64,000 nucleotides of DNA from CAZQKW01 sp964594075 (GTDB taxonomy: Bacteria; Desulfobacterota; WTBG01; CAIYCZ01): NCBI GenBank assembly GCA_964594075.1, contig CAZQKW010000004.1, positions 1-64,000 on the forward strand, given 5' to 3'. The translations under genes were made by a program, and so were the position numbers. The notes beneath the pieces are model-generated. The model was given only the letters and a program-made list of their open reading frames with translations, did not search any database and was not told the origin of the DNA. How positions within the stretch are numbered: the first letter of the stretch is position 1; every line of letters begins with the position of its first letter. Of this stretch, positions 6,505-16,475 are shown piece after piece.

Positions 6505-7416
6505 TCATGGGACCTTGTTTATAAGCTGTGGCCCTGCATATTTTTTTTGCAATTCGGTTAATGTATTAAGATAATCTTTTCGGTAGAGCAGCCCCCGCTG
6601 GCTTTCAATGTCCTCAATAAGCGAAGTAATGGCGGGGCGGATGTCAATGCCATATTTATTCAAACCATTATCGTTTGCCTTGTCAACAATAAGAACGCTG
6701 TAGTACAGTCCGAGCGTTCTCGCCTTGAGATCCCGACGCGCCAAATAGGCGTGACCGGCGATGGTATTGATAAAAAAGCTGGCATAGTCATAGAGCGCTT
6801 CCGCAGACAGGCCGACTGTTTGTTCACTGCCACATCCGGTCCACGGGTTTGTTGCTTCATAAAACAGTTGTATGGTCGGCTCGATTATCTCTGATTCGTG
6901 CGATAGTATCGCCAGCGCAACCCTGATAGGCTTATCTCCCAGCACCCGGTAGAAAAAGGAGATATTGCGCATAAGGGTATATAAATCCTGCGTCTCACCG
7001 CTCACCAGCGGGCGCGTGGTTTCCAGCACTTTGATGGTTTTTTTATACAGACCATACGCATCGTCATCCATGCCCTGAGCTTTTACATATCCCTTTTTGT
7101 CAAGATAATTAAAAAATTGTTCAACCCGCTGCTTTAGTTGCAGACAGCGGTCTTCGTTTCCCTGTGCGCTAAGCACATCTGATTCCCCAAACGCCTCGCT
7201 GAGTTTTTCCGGCGGGACAGCCGGTTCAGTCTTTTTTAACTCCTCCTGCAAGGCGGCAAGTTTATCTTCAAGCTGTTTAGTTTTTTCCTGCCACGCCTTC
7301 TTTTCATCCTCTACGGCAGGACGTGAAAGAGTATCAACAATGGTTTTTTTTGAAAAATAATACGCGCCTGCTGCAGCCAGAACAATAATCATCAATACGG
7401 CGAGCGTTTTTTTCAT
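6505..7416 (-). CDS. Hypothetical membrane-anchored coiled-coil protein
   Basis: 303 residues, family not recognised. The N terminus is MKKT followed by a single hydrophobic segment (residues ~5-21), so it is a membrane anchor or uncleaved signal. Next come a charged coiled coil (~38-68, WQEKTKQLEDKLAALQEEL) and a Pro-rich hinge. The remainder is helical, with repeated Tyr/Leu patterns and two Cys (EDRCLQL, WTGCGSEQ). Most of the protein would lie in the periplasm. It is a lone gene with intergenic gaps on both sides, so context says nothing about its role. Confidence 0.75.
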   Translation of the reverse strand: MKKTLAVLMIIVLAAAGAYYFSKKTIVDTLSRPAVEDEKKAWQEKTKQLEDKLAALQEELKKTEPAVPPEKLSEAFGESDVLSAQGNEDRCLQLKQRVEQFFNYLDKKGYVKAQGMDDDAYGLYKKTIKVLETTRPLVSGETQDLYTLMRNISFFYRVLGDKPIRVALAILSHESEIIEPTIQLFYEATNPWTGCGSEQTVGLSAEALYDYASFFINTIAGHAYLARRDLKARTLGLYYSVLIVDKANDNGLNKYGIDIRPAITSLIEDIESQRGLLYRKDYLNTLTELQKKYAGPQLINKVP

Positions 7417-7616
7417 GCTTTATCCCTTTGCGTAAGTATTGTCAAAACTAAACCACAGCCTTCATGATGCCGGGCATCATCCTGAAAACATGAAAATGCT
7501 ACATCTATGCTTATTTCAATCCCCCTGTATCCCCCTTCATAATTGCAAAGGGGGAATCCCTCCCCTTGTAAAGGGAGGTTAGGAGGGATTTTAAATCGGT
7601 TTTGCTAAATCTTTTT

Positions 7617-7644
7617 AGATCCGGCGATCACGTCGCAGGATGAC
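7617..7644. repeat. Dispersed palindrome (GATCCGGCGA/TCGCAGGATGAC type)
   Basis: Single copy of the second palindrome of the 189-bp units (5439-6193), in the gap downstream of the aldehyde dehydrogenase. Just upstream, ~7510-7600, is another common dispersed motif with CCCCCT and AGGGGG arms. Confidence 0.6.
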
Positions 7645-7686
7645 GATCAATATGCGTCACAAAAAAATATTTTCAGAGCAGACATT

Positions 7687-9120
7687 TTATTCGTTGTGCA
7701 GCACCATGACCTTCAATTCTGTCATTTCCTCAATGGCATATTTAACCCCTTCTCGTCCATAGCCGGAGTCTTTGACGCCGCCATAGGGAAAGTTATCAAC
7801 TCTGAACGTGGGGACTTCATTAATCATAACACCGCCCACTTCAAGCTCGTTAAAAGCGCGCATAATCTTGGTAACATCGCTGGTAAAGACACCCGCTTGG
7901 AGGCCGTAAACTGAATCATTGACTTCTTGAATTGCCTGTTCAAAATCGCGGTAAGAAAACAAAACGGTAGCCGGGGCGAACAGTTCCCGGCTCACACACC
8001 GCGCATGTTTGGGCACATTGGCAAGCACCGTCGGTTGATAGATAGTGCCTTCATAATACCCGCCGGTGAGGATTGTGCCGCCCAAGGCCTTGGCTTCCAT
8101 AATCCACTCATGAACACGTTTGATATCCTGCTCGCTGATGAGCGGCCCCACGTCAGTTTCCTCATTTAAAGGATCGCCGGTCTTAAGAAGTTTGACCTTT
8201 TCCACAAACCGTTCTGTGAAATGCTCATATATTTTTTCATGGACATAGATTCTCTGCACCGAGATACATACCTGTCCGGCGTTACCATATCCGCCCGCGA
8301 CACAGCGCTCCACGGCTTTATCCAAGTCAGCATCGGGTTCAATGATGACCGCCGCATTGCCCCCTAATTCCAAGGCAATCCTTTTTTTGGCTGAATTTTT
8401 TTTGAGCTGCCACCCCACTTCAGGACTACCGGTGAAGCTTATCATTTTAATTCGCTCCTCAGATATCATGCCTCCTGCGATGTCGCCCGAACACGGAACG
8501 ATGTTTACCATTCCTGCCGGCATACCGGCGGCAAGGAGTATTTCACCAAGTTTTAATGCGGTCAGGGGAGTCGCTGAAGAGGGTTTGTGTATAACCGTAT
8601 TACCTGCAGCAATCGCCGGCGCTATTTTATGCGCGACCAGATTGAGCGGGAAATTAAACGGGGTGATGGCCATCACCGGCCCAATCGCAAAACGGCGGGT
8701 TACTGCAATTCGGTTTCCGGCATCAGGTGAAATATCCAGCGGAAGCACTTCTCCCCTCATGCGGGATGCCTCTTCCGCCGCGAGATGAAAGGTAACCGCT
8801 GCCCGCGCAACTTCTGCACGAGCTGCTTTGAGCGGTTTGCCCGCCTCGGAAGCGATGGTTTGCGCGAGCGCTTCCTGCCGTTCTTGTATGAGAAAGGCGG
8901 TTTTTCGTAACATATCGGATTTCTGATAGGCGGGGAGACGGCGGGAAACGGCAAATGCCGCCTGTGCTGCACACAGCGCTGCTTGCGCTTCATCGGGCGA
9001 TGCCTTGCATACGCGTGCTATTACGTCGCCGTTATAGGGATTTACGACCGTTATGCTGTCCCGGGTAGTAATCCATTTATTATTAATAAGAAGTGGCTGC
9101 TCATTAATCATGGTGCTCAT
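7687..9120 (-). CDS. Aldehyde dehydrogenase family protein (NAD(P)-dependent)
   Basis: Oxidises an aldehyde to the acid with NAD(P)+. About 477 residues from the ATG at 9120 (MSTMINEQPLLIN); the longer frame starting at a TTG at 9159 adds a hydrophobic stretch unlike the family. Seen: TPFNFPLNLVAHKIAPA (substrate channel), FTGSPEVG, LELGGNAAVI with the general-base Glu, NAGQVC with the catalytic Cys, and a C-terminal PYGGVKDSGYGREG. Sequence pattern is closest to succinate-semialdehyde/lactaldehyde/non-phosphorylating GAPDH-like members, but the substrate cannot be set. It is a lone gene. Confidence 0.9.
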   Translation of the reverse strand: MSTMINEQPLLINNKWITTRDSITVVNPYNGDVIARVCKASPDEAQAALCAAQAAFAVSRRLPAYQKSDMLRKTAFLIQERQEALAQTIASEAGKPLKAARAEVARAAVTFHLAAEEASRMRGEVLPLDISPDAGNRIAVTRRFAIGPVMAITPFNFPLNLVAHKIAPAIAAGNTVIHKPSSATPLTALKLGEILLAAGMPAGMVNIVPCSGDIAGGMISEERIKMISFTGSPEVGWQLKKNSAKKRIALELGGNAAVIIEPDADLDKAVERCVAGGYGNAGQVCISVQRIYVHEKIYEHFTERFVEKVKLLKTGDPLNEETDVGPLISEQDIKRVHEWIMEAKALGGTILTGGYYEGTIYQPTVLANVPKHARCVSRELFAPATVLFSYRDFEQAIQEVNDSVYGLQAGVFTSDVTKIMRAFNELEVGGVMINEVPTFRVDNFPYGGVKDSGYGREGVKYAIEEMTELKVMVLHNE

Positions 9121-9239
9121 GTGGAACATGAGTGTAAGAAATATAAAAAAAATAGTCAATTGTTATTCTGTAACCGGACGTTCCGTAAAAATGCGGCTGC
9201 TGAGACTGCAGATGCGCCCGGGGTGTTCTTTTGAGCAAC

Positions 9240-9279
9240 AAAAAATGGAATTCACCATGTTATGTGAACTCCATTTTTT
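9240..9279. terminator. Bidirectional terminator hairpin
   Basis: AAAAAATGGA(A)TTCAC, an 8-base loop, then GTGAA(C)TCCATTTTTT. It is symmetric with T-runs on both strands and lies downstream of the HTH gene (9303-9488), before the aldehyde dehydrogenase. Confidence 0.8.
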
Positions 9280-9302
9280 GTCCGGATCTGATAACCAATT
9301 TG

Positions 9303-9488
9303 CTATGCCATCATCTTCTCGATGTTTGCCTTGCTGAATCGCCATGACCCGCCGACGCGAAATCCCGGAAGCGCACCCTCTTTGGCCAGCTTATAGATGG
9401 TGATTTTTGAAAGTTTTAAATACTCAGCCACCTCGTCAGCCGTCAGGATGGAGGAATCCGTATTCAGCTCTTTATTCTGCCTTCTCAT
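9303..9488 (-). CDS. Small helix-turn-helix DNA-binding protein (excisionase/HTH_17 type)
   Basis: 61 residues, essentially one MerR-like winged helix of the HTH_17/excisionase family. It has LTADEVAEYLKLSKITIYKLAKEG, then LPGFRVGGSWRFSKANIEKMM, where WRF marks the wing. Such proteins act as excisionases or small transcription factors. There is no integrase or phage gene nearby, so regulation is more likely than excision. A Shine-Dalgarno (AGGAG) precedes the ATG at 9488, and a strong terminator follows the gene. Confidence 0.88.
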   Translation of the reverse strand: MRRQNKELNTDSSILTADEVAEYLKLSKITIYKLAKEGALPGFRVGGSWRFSKANIEKMMA

Positions 9489-9828
9489 TTCTCGACACTC
9501 CTTTCCTATTTTTTTCCCTCCATTTATAATATAGCATAAAAAATTAGTATTGCAAATAGCAATTTTTATTAAATAACTTATATTATATGCATGCTACCTC
9601 TAATGTTTATTTGAATACATAATCAATTTTTATTTACTAAATAATAATTTTTATGCAGGCAATTGATTATCTTATATTGGTTATCTGCTCAAAATTATCA
9701 TTATTGTTTTAATATTGACATTGCACATCGTGTTCGTGCAAATTATTGCTCATTATTAAAACATACGGTGATTTCTGGTTTTTTTACTCAGATTTTACCT
9801 TGGTCCGGTTGTCAATTTGTTTAATCTC
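9489..9828. other. AT-rich intergenic gap
   Basis: 340 bp, very AT-rich, between the HTH gene (transcribed away) and the 3' end of the THUMP methyltransferase. It must hold the HTH gene's promoter, but no confident -35/-10 pair was assigned. No RNA or repeat seen. Confidence 0.5.
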
Positions 9829-11004
9829 TCATGGAATTGTTCCGGTCAAAAGTGCCACCTTCAATCCGCCGTGCAATAAAGTATATTTTGTCAAACCCGG
9901 AAAAGGTGCTTTAGTTTTACATTGTTTTTCGGGAATCATTAATGCCAAACGCCATCCGCTGTAAAACCTCTGCAAATGTCCGTAGACCGCTTCTAAAAAG
10001 TCACGATGATTAAATTCCCCCCTCAAGCGCAGACCAAACGGCGGGTTTAATAACACCAGTCCCCGCTCCGCCGTTAAATTGCGCGGGGCAATTTGAAAAA
10101 AATCTTTGCACGCAACCTGTACCGCATCTGCAAGGTTATGTTTTTCCACCGTCTTGCGAAGCAATCCGCACATGGTTTCATCACTGTCAGAGGCAAAAAT
10201 TTGCGGTTTGTCCATCGCCCTGATTTCTGCTCCGCAGGTTTTCCTTAAATGCTGCCAGCGTCTGCGGCTGAATCCCGGCCACCCCATAAAGGCAAACTCT
10301 CTAAACCAGCCTGAAGGAATATGTTTAACCATCATGGCGGCTTCAAGAGAAAAAGTCCCAGAACCGCAGAGCGGGTCAATAAGCGGTTCAGTTTCGCTAT
10401 ACCCCGCAAGCTGTAATATAGCGGCTGCAATTGTCTCGCGCACCGGCGCAACGGCGCGATAGTTTTTAAGACCCCGTTTGTGCAGAAGTTCACCGCTACT
10501 GTCAAGCGAAACCGTGAACTGGTTGTCAACGATGCGAACAAAAATCTGCTGTTTAGAGGGTGTGGCGTCTGCCTCTGCGGACATTGCACCGTATGTGTCA
10601 AGCCGCTCCCTCAGCACCTTGGCAAAACATTCGGCAACTGCTTCCTTGTGATAGAGCCGGGACTGGTGTGAGCTTATCCTGAAACTAAGCTCACAGTCAG
10701 CAGTGAGATACAGTTCCCAGGGAATGCGTGCTATTTTTTTCTGCAGTTTATGAAATGTGTGCGCCCTGAAATGGGCGACGCGCATGAGGATACGGTTGGC
10801 GGTGGCAAGCTTTAAATTGGCCACATAGCACTCGTGCAGCCGGCCTTTGAACGCAACGCCACCATGGACTATATATGCCTCTTTGCATGAAAGCGGCACG
10901 CGCATAAGTTCACGGTAGCACAGGTGTTCAAGGGCAGGTGCCGTCACCACAAAAAACTCCTGCTCCGGCCCTATCACATGCCTTTTTAGGCGTTTTTCAA
11001 GCAT
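9829..11004 (-). CDS. THUMP-domain RNA guanine-N2 methyltransferase (RlmL N-half-like)
   Basis: SAM-dependent RNA methyltransferase of about 391 residues with an N-terminal THUMP RNA-binding domain (first ~165 residues). The UPF0020/RlmL-type catalytic domain follows, with motif I DPLCGSGTFSLEAA and the catalytic LLNPPFG (NPPY-type) motif. This architecture matches the m2G2445 half of E. coli RlmKL; the RlmK half is absent, as in many non-gamma bacteria. ATG at 11004 (MLEKRLKR) is preferred over a TTG at 11043; the Shine-Dalgarno is weak. Exact target base is inferred from family. Confidence 0.85.
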   Translation of the reverse strand: MLEKRLKRHVIGPEQEFFVVTAPALEHLCYRELMRVPLSCKEAYIVHGGVAFKGRLHECYVANLKLATANRILMRVAHFRAHTFHKLQKKIARIPWELYLTADCELSFRISSHQSRLYHKEAVAECFAKVLRERLDTYGAMSAEADATPSKQQIFVRIVDNQFTVSLDSSGELLHKRGLKNYRAVAPVRETIAAAILQLAGYSETEPLIDPLCGSGTFSLEAAMMVKHIPSGWFREFAFMGWPGFSRRRWQHLRKTCGAEIRAMDKPQIFASDSDETMCGLLRKTVEKHNLADAVQVACKDFFQIAPRNLTAERGLVLLNPPFGLRLRGEFNHRDFLEAVYGHLQRFYSGWRLALMIPEKQCKTKAPFPGLTKYTLLHGGLKVALLTGTIP

Positions 11005-11257
11005 GGTCAATGGTGTTCTTTTTTCCTGGAGGCTTCGTCGCAATGAGACTCTTGGCGATTTTGCGTGACAGCGAAAAATCTCTCGACAAAGAAAATCAGC
11101 GGGGTGAGATTCTTCACATTGGTTCAGAATGGCATTTCAGGCCATTGCGACACGTCCTCTCTGAGGGATAAGGTGTTTGCGGTTGGGTTCAGGGATCAAA
11201 ATGATTGACACACGAACCACACCATACGTGTCATGAAAACAAAGCGCGCGTCACGTA

Positions 11258-13231
11258 TCACGGCGCTTGTTCTATTTTTTCTATCTGTGCATATACGTCT
11301 TCCCATTCTTCATAAAGCAGCGCGAGGCGGGAATTTATTTCCCGGTAGCCAACATGCGCTGCCCGGGCCTGTTCTTCATGTGCATAAGTTGCCGGGTCAG
11401 CAAGCGCAGTTTCAAGTTTTACTTTCATTTCCTCAGCCTGGCAGATCTGCTCTTCCAGGCTTTGGAGTTTAATTCTCAGCGGCTTAATCAGCCGGTAGCG
11501 CTCCTGCCGCTGACCGGCTTCGCGGCGTTTGCGGATTCTTGCCTGATGTTGCAGCGATTTCTTGGGTATAAGATTGCCGGAGGTGCCGTATTGTTGCAGA
11601 GCTGCTGGCTGTTGCTGTCCATACAGTTTATTGAGATAATCGTCAATACTGCCGCGCAGCATATTCACGCTGCCATTTCTGATGTCTATAACCGTATTAA
11701 TAATGGGGGATAGAAAATCGCGGTCGTGAGAAACAATTAAGCACGAACCCTCAAACTCGCAGAGCGCTCTCTGCAGCACATTTTTGGATGCCACATCAAG
11801 ATGATTGGTGGGCTCATCAAGAATAAGAAAATTTGCGCCCGTCAGAAGCATTTTGGCAAGAGCAAGGCGGCTTTTTTCACCACCCGATAAAATGCCGACT
11901 TTTTTAAATACCTGATCTCCGGAAAACAAAAAAGCACCCAACACTGAGCGCAACCGCGTGACTCGTTCACCGGGCGCTACGTTTTCCACCTCCTGCAGAA
12001 TGGTCTGGTGCGGATTCAGTTCTTCAGCCTGATGCTGGGCAAAATAGGCCATGGCCACGTTATGGCCCGGGATACGTTCGCCTGATTGAACTGGTTCAAT
12101 GCCGGCAATGATTCGCGCCAGCGTTGATTTTCCGGAGCCGTTGACGCCGACCAGGGCAATCTTGTCACCCCGCTCTATTTTTAATGAAAGACCCTTAAAT
12201 ACCTCGTGGGTGCCGTAGGCTTTTACAATATGTCTCAGTTCCATGACGACGCGACCGGAGGTTTGGGACATGGGAAATTTAAGCGCCACTGTGTTCTCGT
12301 CTTTCGGTATTTCAATGGACCCTATTTTTTCAAGAGCTTTGAGCCGGCTCTGCACCTGCCGCGCCTTGGTCGCCTTATAACGAAACTGCTGCACGAACTC
12401 CATGGTCTGTCTGATGTGCCGTTGCTGATTCTTGTAGGCAGCATGCAGGGCTGCCTGACGTTGATTTTTCTCGCGCAGATAATATGAATAATTTCCGCTA
12501 TATTCAGTGAGTGTGCCCCGCGAAATCTCAACGATCCGTTCCACCATATTATCCAGGAACCGCCGGTCATGCGAAACCAGGACTACCGATCCTTCATAGG
12601 CGCGCAAATACGCTTCGAGCCACTGAAGCGACGGCAGATCCAGATGATTCGTCGGTTCGTCGAGGAGCAGTATGGTCGGCTCTCTCAGCAACAGCTTTGC
12701 CAGCTCGATGCGCGTTTGCCAGCCGCCGCTGAACTCATCGGTCATGCGGCCAAAATCCTCCGTGGAAAATCCCAGTCCGGCAAGCACCTGTTTGACGTGT
12801 GCCTCAAGGCGGTAGTTGTTCCGATGCTCAAGACGGTGCTGAATCTTTCCCAACTCGTGCACAAGCTGAGATAGGGCAGCCGCATCAGGATTATTTTTTA
12901 TTGCCGCCCATTCAATCTCCTGGTGAATGTGATCCATTCGTTCCCGGAGAAGCAGCACGTCATCAAACGCAGTGGCAACTTCATCAAAAAGCGTTTTCCC
13001 CCGATGATACACCCCCTCCTGAGGCAGATATCCGACCGTATTGGAACGGGATTGAACAATTTCACCGCTATCCGGCTCAATCAGTTTCATCATGATTTTC
13101 ATTAAAGTGGATTTCCCGGCGCCGTTTGCGCCAACCAGGGCAATGCGCTCCCGGTCGCCGATGTGCAGGGATACTTCCTTGAATAGATAGGTGCCGCTGT
13201 ATTGCTTTGATATGTTGTTAAGAGAAATCAA
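11258..13231 (-). CDS. ABC-F family ATPase (Uup/EttA-like)
   Basis: 657-residue soluble twin-ATPase ABC-F protein, a class that acts on the ribosome rather than in transport. The first domain has Walker A GANGAGKST, signature EFSGGWQTR and LLLDEPTNHLD. A linker with basic helices (QQRHIRQTMEFVQQFRYKATKARQ) is the ribosomal-arm region. The second domain has GVNGSGKST, LSGGEKSR and LILDEPTNHLD. A C-terminal coiled coil (~580-657) resembles the Uup tail. There are no membrane segments. Rescue of stalled ribosomes or a DNA-related Uup role are both possible; no resistance context is present. Confidence 0.92.
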   Translation of the reverse strand: MISLNNISKQYSGTYLFKEVSLHIGDRERIALVGANGAGKSTLMKIMMKLIEPDSGEIVQSRSNTVGYLPQEGVYHRGKTLFDEVATAFDDVLLLRERMDHIHQEIEWAAIKNNPDAAALSQLVHELGKIQHRLEHRNNYRLEAHVKQVLAGLGFSTEDFGRMTDEFSGGWQTRIELAKLLLREPTILLLDEPTNHLDLPSLQWLEAYLRAYEGSVVLVSHDRRFLDNMVERIVEISRGTLTEYSGNYSYYLREKNQRQAALHAAYKNQQRHIRQTMEFVQQFRYKATKARQVQSRLKALEKIGSIEIPKDENTVALKFPMSQTSGRVVMELRHIVKAYGTHEVFKGLSLKIERGDKIALVGVNGSGKSTLARIIAGIEPVQSGERIPGHNVAMAYFAQHQAEELNPHQTILQEVENVAPGERVTRLRSVLGAFLFSGDQVFKKVGILSGGEKSRLALAKMLLTGANFLILDEPTNHLDVASKNVLQRALCEFEGSCLIVSHDRDFLSPIINTVIDIRNGSVNMLRGSIDDYLNKLYGQQQPAALQQYGTSGNLIPKKSLQHQARIRKRREAGQRQERYRLIKPLRIKLQSLEEQICQAEEMKVKLETALADPATYAHEEQARAAHVGYREINSRLALLYEEWEDVYAQIEKIEQAP

Positions 13232-13349
13232 TCTACTGCCTGGAGGATTCGGGGTTAGGATTTATGATTCGTCTCTTGTGTGCGGGGTGAATTGTGGTTA
13301 AGCAAATTCATTAAACCCGAATCACGAGTTCCGCGTGACGAGAGGCGAA

Positions 13350-14108
13350 TCAAAATGGTGACTGCGCATCAATATACACTGCGGGCAAGCCAAACCGTTC
13401 TTCTATATGTTCCCCCAATGCCCGCGGACCAAATTGCTCGGTATGGTAATGTCCCCCGTAAAAAACATTCAAACCAAGTTCCTGGATGAGGTAAAAGGCG
13501 CCGTGCTTGGGCTCTCCGGTGACCAAAAGATCAATATGCTGGTCGCGCAGTTCCCCTATAAGATCGGGGTCGGAGGCCGAACCTGAGACAACCCCGATGG
13601 TTTGAACCGCCGGCAGCCCAAACGGTAACAGTGCATGGCACGGGCCGATGACACGCTCCAGCGTTTTTACCAGCTCGGCAAGCGGTTGCGGCGCGGTTAC
13701 CGCGCCTTTCATGCCGATCAGCTGGCCACGATACCGGGCAAACGGCTCAATAGCGCTGAGACCGATTTTTCGTGCAATCTGCATATTATTTCCCACCTCC
13801 GGATGCGCATCAAGCGGCAGATGCGCCGCATACAATGCCATGTCAGATTTGATAAGGGCATTAATCCGCTGATAATAATTTCCGGTCAACAGAAATGGTC
13901 GCCCCCAGAACAATCCGTGATGGACAATGAGCATCGTGCACCCTGTGTCAGCAGCTTTCGTGATAGATTCAAGGCATGCGTCAACCGCCATGCCGACCTT
14001 TGTCACCAGGCCGCTGTTTTCAACCTGCAGCCCGTTTGCCGCATCGTCATCAAACGAAGCGACCTTCAGGTACTCATTTAAGTAGCGTGTTAGTTTCCTT
14101 ACCTCCAT
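13350..14108 (-). CDS. Nif3-like dinuclear metal centre protein
   Basis: Nif3/YbgI/DUF34 family, about 252 residues. ATG at 14108 (MEVRKLTRYLNEYLKV) is chosen because GGAGGG lies seven bases upstream. Metal-binding signatures are MLIVHHGLFWG near residue 65, AAHLPLDAHPEVGNN, and the C-terminal GGHYHTEQFG. Family members form hexameric toroids with two metals per subunit; function is debated, often annotated as a GTP cyclohydrolase 1 type 2 homolog. Followed by a small gap with imperfect inverted repeats near 13270-13340. Confidence 0.9.
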   Translation of the reverse strand: MEVRKLTRYLNEYLKVASFDDDAANGLQVENSGLVTKVGMAVDACLESITKAADTGCTMLIVHHGLFWGRPFLLTGNYYQRINALIKSDMALYAAHLPLDAHPEVGNNMQIARKIGLSAIEPFARYRGQLIGMKGAVTAPQPLAELVKTLERVIGPCHALLPFGLPAVQTIGVVSGSASDPDLIGELRDQHIDLLVTGEPKHGAFYLIQELGLNVFYGGHYHTEQFGPRALGEHIEERFGLPAVYIDAQSPF

Positions 14109-14234
14109 GGTCAATCCCTCCGGCTCTGGTTTCTTTATCGCGTTCAATCCGTGCGCTGTTTCAATGGTTCATCATGGCAGCTTGTAATAGCGCCGTTAAT
14201 GTGATTAAAAAAATTCATAGCGCCTCTGTTGAGC

Positions 14235-15179
14235 TTACTCGGCGCGGGCCACAATTGACATGCCTTCTCGCATAATGGGAACAAACGGCAGAAAGGGCGC
14301 GCCTGCCAGACCGACCAGCAGCCATCCCGCTCCTTTGATACTGCCGAGTTTATTAAACCCCAGGCTGTGCAACACGCTCATACCAATTATGAAAGGCGCG
14401 CCAAACGCGCGGGCAGTTATCAGTTTATAGCCGCAGCGTTGCAACATTTTTTCCAAAGTTTCCCGGGTGAAAAACACCAGATGGCGCGGGACATCATATT
14501 GCGACCACCGCGAGCGAAAAATTTTTGCTGGAAGCCCGTCAATATACGGAATCTCAATGCATATATGACCGCCCCACCGAGTTATGCGCCGCGCCTCGGT
14601 AAGCACCTGACGGGGATTGGGTTCATGTTCAAGATACTCATGCATGGTAACCAGGTCAAATTGACCATCTTTAAACTGTGCGTCATGCAATGTGCCGCAC
14701 ACAATGGGCATGCGGTATGTGCGACGCACATAGTCAGTTGTTTTGACGTTAAAATCTACACCAATACCCCTGCAACCGCGCAGTTCTTGAAGATACCGAA
14801 GAAATTGGTTCGTGCCACAGCCGACATCAACGACGCGGGTTTTGTCCGACAAAGGGCCGATAACCTCCTCAATGTAACGAATACGGTTCACGGCGGCGGC
14901 CTTAACCATCGGCACAAGAATGCGCCGCAAGAGTGGTGCAATATCGTCCTCTTGCGTGTAGGCAAAGTAGTTGTCGGGGTAATGGCGCCGCAGGGCTTCT
15001 AACGTCGGCCTGGGGTTAACATAAACCAGTCCGCACCGGCAGCACTTGACAATGGGATATTTCCCGGGCTGGGCAAACAGATTATCCCGCCCCATGAGCA
15101 GGATCTCATATTCAGGCGCGCCGCACATTAGGCACCGGATTTTTTCCTGCGGCTCATCACCCGTGGTTGGTTTTTGCAT
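14235..15179 (-). CDS. Class I SAM-dependent methyltransferase with zinc-ribbon N terminus
   Basis: 314 residues. The N terminus carries two CxxC pairs (CLMCGAPEYE and CCRCGLVYVNPRPT), a zinc-ribbon seen in methyltransferases that modify sugars, lipids or small molecules. A Rossmann domain follows, with VVDVGCGTNQFLRYL (SAM motif I) and FDLVTMHEYLEHEPNP. The C terminus is hydrophobic (GWLLVGLAGAPFLPFVPI). Substrate unknown. The preceding gene is hemW 177 bp upstream; no Shine-Dalgarno is obvious at the ATG. Confidence 0.85.
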   Translation of the reverse strand: MQKPTTGDEPQEKIRCLMCGAPEYEILLMGRDNLFAQPGKYPIVKCCRCGLVYVNPRPTLEALRRHYPDNYFAYTQEDDIAPLLRRILVPMVKAAAVNRIRYIEEVIGPLSDKTRVVDVGCGTNQFLRYLQELRGCRGIGVDFNVKTTDYVRRTYRMPIVCGTLHDAQFKDGQFDLVTMHEYLEHEPNPRQVLTEARRITRWGGHICIEIPYIDGLPAKIFRSRWSQYDVPRHLVFFTRETLEKMLQRCGYKLITARAFGAPFIIGMSVLHSLGFNKLGSIKGAGWLLVGLAGAPFLPFVPIMREGMSIVARAE

Positions 15180-15356
15180 AACGGTTTACCAGTACAGTCC
15201 CCCCATATTGTTTGCTCGCGGTTTTTTGGCAGATCAACATGCCGCTGACGATTGGTCCTCCCTTAAGGCTGCATAGTATGCTGATCGGCGCATCATGCCG
15301 ACCGGCCGTTCGCGCCATAACTGCAAAACCTATGGACTGCAGAACTCTTCTTTTTT

Positions 15357-16475
15357 TCACATTAACGCACGGGCCAAGCGGTCTGCTACAAGAAAACCTT
15401 TTCTGGTTGGTATCAGCCGGCCCTGAATTATCTGCGCATATTGTGATTCTAACAGCTTGGGCAACAGCGACGCAACATGCTGGTTTTGATAAAGGGGCAG
15501 AAGATCAACGCCGGCTGCCGTCCGCAAACCGAGGCTGAGCGCTTCCAGATGGAGCTGTTCCTCAGACAACAGCTCTGCGCCGGAAATCGGCAGTCTGCCC
15601 GCTGCCAGCTCCTGGCAATAGCGCTGAATGGATTTATGGTTCCACCATCTGCAGCCGCACTGAAATGAATGAGCTGCCGGACCAAGGCCCAGATAGGGAA
15701 CATGGTGCCAATATTTTTGATTGTGCCGGGAACGATTTGATTCCCCCAGCGCAAAGTTTGATATTTCATAATGCACATATCCGTGTTGTTCAAGAAACTG
15801 GGCAGTGGCCACGAAGAAAAGCGCTCCTTGGTGTTCATCAGGAAGTGCGACCGTGCCTTCACGAAATAATTCCGCCAGCCGTGTGCCGTCGGCGACGGTT
15901 AATTGGTAGCAGGAAATATGTTCTGGTTGAAAGGTAACCGCATGCGCGAGGGTTGCTAACCACCCCTCTACCGTCTGCTCCGGAAGACCATACATGAGAT
16001 CAATACCGAGAGTGGTAAAACCGCATGAGCGAATCAATTCCAGCGCACGCACGGCTTCTGCAACGCTATGCCGCCGCTGTAAAAAATGCAAATCCTGCGC
16101 GTTGAATGACTGAACGCCCACACTGATGCGGTTTACGCCGCACGCCTTGAGGATGCGCAGCTTTTCAGGGGTTAGGTCTTGCGGATTGGCTTCAACGGTT
16201 AGTTCCGCATCGGCGCTAACATTAAAGTGCCGGTTTAAGCATTCAAACACGGAACCCAATGCCGCGTTTTCAAGAACGGTTGGCGTTCCGCCGCCTATAT
16301 AGAGGGTGTCAAATGCGGAACATTGGTTTTTATATATGCGCGCTTCTTGTTCAAGAGCCTGCAGCCAGGCCGGGATGAAGGCTGTGTCGGTTTCTGAATA
16401 AAAGTCGCAGTAGAGGCATCTGCTCCCGCAAAAGGGAACATGGATATACAGGCCGGGAAGCTGTTCGTTATTCAT
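15357..16475 (-). CDS. hemW: HemW-type radical SAM protein (coproporphyrinogen oxidase-like)
   Basis: Radical SAM enzyme of about 372 residues with the CGSRCLYC cluster motif (CxxxCxxC) in LYIHVPFCGSRCLYCDFYS, GGGTPT, and VEANPQDLTPEKL near the SAM site. The length and LYGLPEQT/DLMYG pattern fit HemW, a haem chaperone long annotated as oxygen-independent coproporphyrinogen III oxidase. The start used is ATG 16475, which overlaps the lepA stop; a longer frame from 16499 is open. The lepA-hemW pairing is widespread and suggests translational coupling. Confidence 0.88.
   Translation of the reverse strand: MNNEQLPGLYIHVPFCGSRCLYCDFYSETDTAFIPAWLQALEQEARIYKNQCSAFDTLYIGGGTPTVLENAALGSVFECLNRHFNVSADAELTVEANPQDLTPEKLRILKACGVNRISVGVQSFNAQDLHFLQRRHSVAEAVRALELIRSCGFTTLGIDLMYGLPEQTVEGWLATLAHAVTFQPEHISCYQLTVADGTRLAELFREGTVALPDEHQGALFFVATAQFLEQHGYVHYEISNFALGESNRSRHNQKYWHHVPYLGLGPAAHSFQCGCRWWNHKSIQRYCQELAAGRLPISGAELLSEEQLHLEALSLGLRTAAGVDLLPLYQNQHVASLLPKLLESQYAQIIQGRLIPTRKGFLVADRLARALM

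Noticed and set aside
8342..8788. 148-codon ORF antisense to the aldehyde dehydrogenase
   Set aside because: Codon-bias shadow of a well-supported gene.
15157..15360. 67-codon ORF overlapping the hemW stop
   Set aside because: GTG start without a Shine-Dalgarno, no family resemblance, and it runs into the following methyltransferase start.
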